From contig JAQBPM010000313.1 in the NCBI GenBank assembly GCA_028287525.1, forward strand, positions 1 to 32,201: DNA of 32,201 nucleotides, read 5' to 3'. The DNA is from Vulcanimicrobiota bacterium (lineage in GTDB: Bacteria > Vulcanimicrobiota > Vulcanimicrobiia > Vulcanimicrobiales > Vulcanimicrobiaceae). This document shows, in pieces, positions 26,324 to 32,201 of the stretch. Position 1 is the first letter of the stretch. The number at the start of each line of letters is the position of its first letter. Under the pieces are notes generated by a model. It made no database searches, was not told the DNA's origin, and worked only from the letters and a program-made list of their open reading frames with translations. The position numbers and the translations under genes are program-made.

Positions 26324-27700
26324 ATGGACGTCGCCGGATCACAGCGCGAAGCTCGGGAGCAAGCAACGCTCTTGAGCGCGTTCGTCGGATCGGCGACGGT
26401 TTGGCTGCTCATTGCGACGGCGATCGGGGTGCTTCTCAGCTTCAAGTTTCCATTTCCGGATCTCGCAACGAGCCCGTACCTTTCGTTCGGCCGCTTGCGA
26501 GCGATTCACACGAACGGCACGTTCTACGCCTTCGCGTCGGTCGCGCTGAGCGGGATGGCGATCTACGTTGCGGCGCGCTCTTCGGGTGCGGCGGTCTTCG
26601 CGAAGCCCGTCGCCTGGGTATCGCTCGCGCTGTTCAACCTCGCCGCAATCCTCGGGACGATCACGCTCGATCTCGGAATGAGCGACGGAAGCCAAGAATA
26701 TCGCGAATGGCTCTGGTGGGTGAGAGTCATCTTTTTAATTGGCGCGATCTGCAGCGCCTACGTCGTCGCCGGGACCATCGCCAACCGCGTCGAGCGCCCG
26801 ATTTACATCGCCAATTGGTACACGCTCGGAGCGTTCACGTTCACGACCATCCTCTGGATCGTCGCGCTGATTCCGACCTATCAAATCGGCCTCGGAGGGG
26901 TGACCCTGCAGGCCTTTTACATGCATAACGCGGTCGGAATGTGGTTCACCTTCCTCGCGCTCGGGGTGACGTATTACGCGCTCCCAAAATTACTGAACCG
27001 GCCGATCTACTCGTATTCCCTCGGCGTCCTGGCCTTCTGGACGAACCTCGTGTTCTATCCGATCATCGGGTCGCACCACTACGAGTTCTCACCATTGCCG
27101 TGGTGGCTCCAGACGCTGGCGATCGTCTTCAGCGTCGGCATGCTCATTCCGGTTTTCGCCGGGAGCGCCAACTTGATCCTGACGACGCGCGGCCGCTGGG
27201 AGATCGTGCGCCGATCGTATGCGCTGCCTTTTCTCGCAGCCGGAGTCGTCTACTATTTCGTCGGCTCGACGCAGGGAACGTTCGAGGCGCTGCGCACCGC
27301 GCAAGCCTACTGGCATTTCACGAGCTTCACCGTGGGGCATTCACATGCCACGATGTATGGGTTCATTACGCTCATCACCTTTGGTGCCGTGTACGCGCTG
27401 CTTCCGCTCGCCACCGGTCAGCAGCCCTCGATCTTGCTGACGGGGGTGCATTTCTGGTTCGCGTTGCTCGGCGTGACGCTGTACGTCGTCGTCTTATCGG
27501 TCGGCGGCACCATACAAGGGATCGACTGGGCGAGCGGCAACCCGTTCATCTCGTCCGTCGAGGCGGCGGCGCCATTCTGGCTTGCGCGCGCGCTCGGCGG
27601 ATCGATGATGTTCGTCTCGCACCTCTTGTTCGCGTACAACGTGTACGTCATGGTCGCCGCCAAGCGGACCGCCTTCGAGCCGAAGGCGCAAGCGGCATGA
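26324..27700 (+). CDS. ccoN: cbb3-type cytochrome c oxidase subunit I
   Basis: RLRAIHTNGTFYAFASVAL; AFYMHNAVGMWFTFLALGVTYYALPKLL; PIIGSHHYEFSPLPWWLQ; YWHFTSFTVGHSHATMYGFITLITFGAVY. Confidence 0.9.
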   Translation: MDVAGSQREAREQATLLSAFVGSATVWLLIATAIGVLLSFKFPFPDLATSPYLSFGRLRAIHTNGTFYAFASVALSGMAIYVAARSSGAAVFAKPVAWVSLALFNLAAILGTITLDLGMSDGSQEYREWLWWVRVIFLIGAICSAYVVAGTIANRVERPIYIANWYTLGAFTFTTILWIVALIPTYQIGLGGVTLQAFYMHNAVGMWFTFLALGVTYYALPKLLNRPIYSYSLGVLAFWTNLVFYPIIGSHHYEFSPLPWWLQTLAIVFSVGMLIPVFAGSANLILTTRGRWEIVRRSYALPFLAAGVVYYFVGSTQGTFEALRTAQAYWHFTSFTVGHSHATMYGFITLITFGAVYALLPLATGQQPSILLTGVHFWFALLGVTLYVVVLSVGGTIQGIDWASGNPFISSVEAAAPFWLARALGGSMMFVSHLLFAYNVYVMVAAKRTAFEPKAQAA

Positions 27701-28275
27701 ACCGGCCTATGGACCGGTTGTGGGTCCTGATGACGGCAAGCTTCGTGATCTACGCGCTGCTCGCGATCGTCATGGGCGTCATCCCCGGCATCGTTCTGTC
27801 CGACACGAAGCCGACCCCAGGCCTCTCCCCGTTGAGCGCCTCGGCGGCGCGCGGCCGCGACGTCTACGTTTCGGAGGGATGTTCGTACTGTCATACGCAG
27901 CAGGTGCGTCCGCTCGCGCAGGACCTCGTCTTCGGCCGCCCGTCGACCCGCGGTGACTACGCGTATTCGACGCCGCAGCTCCTCGGCACCGAGCGCACCG
28001 GACCCGACCTCACGAACATCGGGAAGCGTCAACCGAGCGCGGTCTGGAACTACATCCATCTCTACGAGCCGCGATCGCTCGTCAGCGCGTCGATCATGCC
28101 GGCCTATCCGTGGCTCTTCTCCGTCAAGGCGCACGCCGATCCGGGCGACGTGACGGTGCCGGTCCCACCCGGCTACGCGCCCGCCAACACCGTCGTCGTC
28201 GCCGGAAGCAATGCGATCGATCTGGTCGCCTATCTGCAGTCGCTCAAGCAGCCCCAGCTCGGGAGCGCAAAGTGA
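27697..28275 (+). CDS. ccoO: cbb3-type cytochrome c oxidase subunit II, mono-heme cytochrome c
   Basis: ATGA overlap with ccoN; AARGRDVYVSEGCSYCHTQQVRPLAQDLVFGRPSTRGDYAYSTPQLLGTERTGPDLTNIGKR. Confidence 0.9.
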   Translation: MNRPMDRLWVLMTASFVIYALLAIVMGVIPGIVLSDTKPTPGLSPLSASAARGRDVYVSEGCSYCHTQQVRPLAQDLVFGRPSTRGDYAYSTPQLLGTERTGPDLTNIGKRQPSAVWNYIHLYEPRSLVSASIMPAYPWLFSVKAHADPGDVTVPVPPGYAPANTVVVAGSNAIDLVAYLQSLKQPQLGSAK

Positions 28276-28445
28276 TGGAAGAGCACGCACTCTGGAATCC
28301 GGCCGACCCGCTCGGTATCGCGATCGTCGTCGCAGGTGCGATCGTGACGGCGTGGGTCTACTATTTTGCGGTGCGCTGCATCCAGTCGCCGGGCGAACGC
28401 GACCCCGATCATCCCAAGTATTCGATATTGCGAGACGATCGATGA
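28275..28445 (+). CDS. Small single-TM oxidase-associated protein (CcoQ-like position)
   Basis: 56 aa MEEHALWNPADPLGIAIVVAGAIVTAWVYYFAVRCIQSPGERDPDHPKYSILRDDR; start/stop overlaps with both neighbours. Confidence 0.65.
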   Translation: MEEHALWNPADPLGIAIVVAGAIVTAWVYYFAVRCIQSPGERDPDHPKYSILRDDR

Positions 28446-29317
28446 GCGAATATCTGGCGGCGCCGCCCGAGCCGTCGCAACAGGCCGCCCTGGTCGAGCT
28501 TTTCCTGGACGGGTCGCTCACGCCGTTTGCGACGTATCACCCGCCGGCCGTGTTCTCGCTCGACACGCGAACGTTGGAGGATGGCCCGCACACGCTGCAG
28601 ATCCGAGCGACGGATACGCTGGGAAAGGTCGGGCGCCGTTCGATAGCGTTTACCGTCCAGAACGGTCCCGGCATTACGCTCACCGGTCTGCGTGAAGGGT
28701 CCCTGGTCGGCGGGACCGTTGAGGTTGCCGTCAACGCGTTCGGCGGTGAAGAGCCCTTCGATCCGCATCGTGCCGAATCGCTCGCCACCGTTCCGGTCTG
28801 GGTTTGGGTCATGTGCTCGCTTGTCGTGCTGTGGGCCGCGTGGTACGCAATCGAGTTTTTCCCCACGCCGCAACAGTTTGCGAACACGGCGACGTACGCC
28901 GCGAACCCGGCCGCGTTGGCTGCGCAACCCGCGCCTGCCGGCGCAAACGCTCCTCCTGCATTCTCGGGCAAAGGATCTGCAGGCGGTTTCGATTATGCCG
29001 CCTCGGGCGCGACCGTCTTCACCGCGAACTGCGCCTCGTGTCACGGCGCCGGAGGAACGGGCGTCCCCGGGGTCTTTCCGCCGCTGGTCAACGATCCCGT
29101 CGTGACGGCGAAGGACCCCGCGCAGCACGTCACGATCCTGCTCAAGGGTTTGCAAGGAAAAGCGATCGGCGGAAAACCGTACTCCGGGCAGATGCCGTCG
29201 TTTCCACAGCTGAGCGATGCCGATATCGCCGCCGTGATCGACCACGAGCGAACGTCGTGGGGCAATCAGGCACCGATCGTAACGCCGGACGCCGTCAAGC
29301 AAGCCCGAGGCCACTAG
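28442..29317 (+). CDS. Ig-like domain / TM / mono-heme cytochrome c protein of the cbb3 operon (CcoP position)
   Basis: Beta-rich N-term (LDTRTLEDGPHTLQIRATDTLGKVGRRSIAFTVQN); TM VWVWVMCSLVVLWAAWYAIEFF; GATVFTANCASCHGAGGTGVPGVFPPLVND; GQMPSFPQLSDADIAAVIDHERTSWGN. Confidence 0.85.
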   Translation: MSEYLAAPPEPSQQAALVELFLDGSLTPFATYHPPAVFSLDTRTLEDGPHTLQIRATDTLGKVGRRSIAFTVQNGPGITLTGLREGSLVGGTVEVAVNAFGGEEPFDPHRAESLATVPVWVWVMCSLVVLWAAWYAIEFFPTPQQFANTATYAANPAALAAQPAPAGANAPPAFSGKGSAGGFDYAASGATVFTANCASCHGAGGTGVPGVFPPLVNDPVVTAKDPAQHVTILLKGLQGKAIGGKPYSGQMPSFPQLSDADIAAVIDHERTSWGNQAPIVTPDAVKQARGH

Positions 29318-29330
29318 CGCCCGAGGGGGA

Positions 29331-30524
29331 CTAGGCGCGTTCGAAGATCGTGGCGATGCCTTGGCCCATGCCGATGCACATCGTGGCGAGACCGTAGCGG
29401 CCGCCGCGGCGCTTGAGCTCGTGCAGGAGCGTCGTCGTGATGCGGGCTCCGCTGCAGCCGAGCGGGTGTCCCAGCGCGATCGCGCCGCCGTTGACGTTGA
29501 CGATCGCCGGATCGATGCCGAGCTCTTTGACGCACGCCACGGACTGCGCGGCGAAGGCTTCGTTCAGCTCGACGAGATCGAGATCGGCGACGGTGAGGCC
29601 GGCGCGGGCGAGCGCCTTGCGCGTCGCGCCGATCGGGCCAATCCCCATCACGCTCGGGTCGACGCCGAACGTCGCCGACGTCACGACCCGCGCCAGCGCC
29701 GTCCAGCCGTGCTTCTGCGCCGCCTCGGCGCTGCAGACGAGCAGGGCCGCGGCGCCGTCGTTGAGCGGTGAGGCATTGCCTGCGGTCACCGTTCCGTTCG
29801 CTTTGAACGCCGGCTTCAGTTTTGCGAGCGTCTCCAGCGTGGTGTCGGGGCGCGGCGGTTCGTCCGCGGTGAGCTCGATGCTCTTCTTCCCTACGCCGTC
29901 GCGGAACGCGATCAACTCGTCCGCGAATCGGCCCGCGTCGATCGCCGCCTTGCATTTCATCTGGCTGTCGTAGGCGAACCGATCCTGATCGTCGCGCGTC
30001 ACGCCGAATTGTTCGGCGACTTTCTCGGCCGTTTCGCCCAGCGAGATCGGCGGATACATCGCGGCGAGCCGCGGGTTCAGCATCCGGTTTCCCAGTGTAG
30101 AGTCGTGGATGTCCGGCGCGCGATCGTAGGCCTTCTCCGATTTGAGGATGACGAACGGCGCTCGGGTCATCGATTCCGCACCGCCGGCGACGGCGACGTC
30201 GATGACGCCCGCAGCGATCGCATGATACGCGGAGTTGATCGCCTGCAGACCGCTGCCGCAGAGCCGGTTGAGCGTCGTGCCGGGCACGCTCGACGGCAGC
30301 CCGGCCAGCAGGGTCGCCATCCGTCCGCCGTTGCGGCAATCCTCACCGGCCTGGTTCGCGGCGCCCCAGAACACGTCGTCGAGGACCGACGGATCGATCC
30401 CGGTGCGTTCGACGAGCGCCCGAATCGCGTACGCGCCCAAGTCGTCGGGCCGCACGGAAGCGAGGGCGCCGCCGTAGCGGCCCATTGGGGTGCGAACGGC
30501 ATCGATGATTACAGCGTCGGACAT
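29331..30524 (-). CDS. Thiolase, PcaF/PaaJ-like (3-oxoadipyl-CoA thiolase type) or acetyl-CoA acetyltransferase
   Basis: MSDAVIIDAVRTPMGRYGGALASVRPDDL; GAANQAGEDCRNGGRMATLLAGLPSSVPGTTLNRLCGSGLQAI; NVNGGAIALGHPLGCSGARI; CIGMGQGIATIFERA. Confidence 0.9.
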   Translation of the reverse strand: MSDAVIIDAVRTPMGRYGGALASVRPDDLGAYAIRALVERTGIDPSVLDDVFWGAANQAGEDCRNGGRMATLLAGLPSSVPGTTLNRLCGSGLQAINSAYHAIAAGVIDVAVAGGAESMTRAPFVILKSEKAYDRAPDIHDSTLGNRMLNPRLAAMYPPISLGETAEKVAEQFGVTRDDQDRFAYDSQMKCKAAIDAGRFADELIAFRDGVGKKSIELTADEPPRPDTTLETLAKLKPAFKANGTVTAGNASPLNDGAAALLVCSAEAAQKHGWTALARVVTSATFGVDPSVMGIGPIGATRKALARAGLTVADLDLVELNEAFAAQSVACVKELGIDPAIVNVNGGAIALGHPLGCSGARITTTLLHELKRRGGRYGLATMCIGMGQGIATIFERA

Positions 30525-30568
30525 GATCGGAGGAACACGTTCGCTCCGGCGTTGGCCGCGCCTTGGGG

Positions 30569-30592
30569 CCCTTCGACGCTCAGGGTGACAAC
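30569..30592. repeat. Dispersed repeat copy D (single unit)
   Basis: cccttcgacGCTCAGGGTGACaac between the divergent thiolase and monooxygenase genes. Confidence 0.55.
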
Positions 30593-30618
30593 GGGACCGG
30601 GCGCGAAGCGCGGGTGCG

Positions 30619-31863
30619 ATGGAGGGCAGCGTTTTGCGGGTCGGGTGCTGCATCGCGGGCGGCGGGCCGGCGGGGATGATGCTCGGGTATCTTCTCGCGC
30701 GGGCAGGCATCGAGGTCGTCGTGCTGGAGAAACACGCGGATTTTCTGCGCGACTTTCGCGGCGACACCGTGCATCCGTCGACGCTCGACGTCATCGCGGA
30801 ACTCGGTCTGCTCGAGGCGTTTTTGGCGCGGCCGCACCAGGAGGTCGCGAAGCTGACCGGCATCGTGATGGGACACGACGTCACGCTGGCGGACTTCACG
30901 CATCTGCACACGCGCTGCAAGTTCATCGCGCTGATGCCGCAGTGGGAGTTCTTGAACTTTCTCGCCGAGAACGGACGGCGGTTCCCCGCCTTTCGCGTGA
31001 TGATGAGCGCGCAGGTCACCGAACTCGTGCGCGACGGCGGCGCCGTCGTGGGCGTGCGGGCAACGACGCAGGACGGGCCGATCGAAATTCGCGCCGATCT
31101 CGTCGTCGGCGCCGACGGACGCCACTCGACGGTGCGCGCCGCCGCAGGCTTGACCGTGCGCGATCTCGGCGCGCCGATCGACGTGTTGTGGATGCAGCTC
31201 AGCAAGCACGCGGACGACCCGAATTCGGCGCTCGGCCGGTTCGTCGCCGGTCACGTGCTGGTGACGCTGGATCGCGGGGATTACTGGCAGTGCGCCTTCG
31301 TGATCCCGAAAGGCGGCTTCGACGCGCTGCGCGCGCGCGGATTGCAGACGCTGCGGGACGACCTGGTCGCCATCGCCCCGTTTCTACACGATCGCGTCGA
31401 CGAGCTGCGCAGTTGGGATGACGTCAAGCTGCTGGTCGTCACCGTCGACCGCCTGCGCCGCTGGCACGCTCCCGGCGTGTTGTGCATCGGCGACGCGGCG
31501 CACGCGATGTCGCCGATCGGCGGGGTCGGCATCAACCTCGCAATTCAGGACGCGGTCGCGGCCGCCAATCTGCTCGTCGAGCCGCTCCGCGCGCGTTCCG
31601 TCACCGAACGGGATCTCGCGGCGGTGGAACGGCGCCGGACCTTCCCGGTGAGGGTGACCCAAGCGATACAGGTGTTCGCGCAGGACCGCATCTTCCGCAG
31701 CGTGCTCGGGGCTCCGGCCGCCGCAGCCACGCCGCAGGCGGTTCCGCTTCCGGTACGGCTCCTTCGCCGGTTTCCGTTCCTGCAGCGCATCCCGGCGCGT
31801 GTGGTCGGCGTCGGCGTGCGCCCGGAACACGTTCGCACGCGTCCTTCGACTAGCTCAAGATGA
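30619..31863 (+). CDS. FAD-dependent monooxygenase (UbiH/PheA-TfdB-like)
   Basis: VGCCIAGGGPAGMMLGYLLARAGIEVVVLEKH; DLVVGADGRHSTVRAAAGL; GVLCIGDAAHAMSPIGGVGINLAIQDAVAAANLL. Confidence 0.9.
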   Translation: MEGSVLRVGCCIAGGGPAGMMLGYLLARAGIEVVVLEKHADFLRDFRGDTVHPSTLDVIAELGLLEAFLARPHQEVAKLTGIVMGHDVTLADFTHLHTRCKFIALMPQWEFLNFLAENGRRFPAFRVMMSAQVTELVRDGGAVVGVRATTQDGPIEIRADLVVGADGRHSTVRAAAGLTVRDLGAPIDVLWMQLSKHADDPNSALGRFVAGHVLVTLDRGDYWQCAFVIPKGGFDALRARGLQTLRDDLVAIAPFLHDRVDELRSWDDVKLLVVTVDRLRRWHAPGVLCIGDAAHAMSPIGGVGINLAIQDAVAAANLLVEPLRARSVTERDLAAVERRRTFPVRVTQAIQVFAQDRIFRSVLGAPAAAATPQAVPLPVRLLRRFPFLQRIPARVVGVGVRPEHVRTRPSTSSR

Positions 31864-32045
31864 CCTGTCCTTCGACCCGTTAGCCGCCACAATTCACCCC
31901 GTCATTCCGAGCTCGTCGAGGAACCCTCGTTTCGGCGCGAGCCAAGTCGAGCGCCGAGCCGTCATCGCGACGGCGCGCCTTGCGGGGTCACGCTCGACTT
32001 CACTCGGGTGACGACGAGGGTCGCTCGACAAGCTCGCGATGACGG
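31842..32045. repeat. Composite dispersed-repeat array (copy E)
   Basis: Units tccttcgactagctcaagatgac, gtcattccgagctcgtcgaggaaccc, gtcatcgcga...tcgcgatgac, ggtcacgctcgacttcactcgggtgacgac. Confidence 0.7.
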
Positions 32046-32090
32046 GCGGACGAGGTTTGTGCGATAAAGGCGATATCGTTGTGCGTGCCC

Positions 32091-32201
32091 TCACGCCGCG
32101 TCCTGCGACGTGAGCGGGGTCCTCGCCCGCGGTAGCACACTCATGCGCTGCAACTCAGCGCGTCGTCGAATCTCCAGCGCTGCCGCTACGTCGGCGTGGC
32201 A
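32091..32201 (-). CDS. Possible 3' end of a CDS entering from outside the window
   Basis: Open minus frame ...CHADVAAALEIRRRAELQRMSVLPRARTPLTSQDAA*; short and unverified. Confidence 0.3.
   Translation of the reverse strand, partial: CHADVAAALEIRRRAELQRMSVLPRARTPLTSQDAA

Overview
High-GC (~67-70%, estimated by eye) bacterial chromosomal window with densely packed genes and no rRNA, tRNA or CRISPR seen. Main content: (1) a MacA/HlyD-type efflux adaptor (partial), an APC permease and a class I mannose-6-P isomerase; (2) a compact hopanoid locus at about 4.7-16.3 kb: LolA-like protein, hpnK, hpnI, hpnG, hpnB, shc, a ferritin-like di-iron protein, a squalene synthase resembling the eukaryotic type, hpnA, hpnH and a polyprenyl-PP synthase; (3) a GIY-YIG ORF enclosed by ~80-nt imperfect inverted repeats, belonging to a repeat family with solo copies elsewhere in the window; (4) phenylacetate/acyl-CoA genes (paaK, a frameshifted enoyl-CoA hydratase, paaG-like), a GNAT, panE and panB; (5) a cNMP-binding / Grx-like / TrxR-like fusion with no cysteine in its reductase part, then hppD and an Lrp/AsnC regulator; (6) a cbb3-type oxidase operon whose last gene encodes an Ig-like-TM-cytochrome c protein; (7) a PcaF/PaaJ-like thiolase and an FAD monooxygenase. 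The best candidate for something under-described is the GIY-YIG/inverted-repeat element (16269-16848), together with the way its repeat family supplies stop codons and C-terminal tails to neighbouring genes. All product names come from reading translations; no database search was run.
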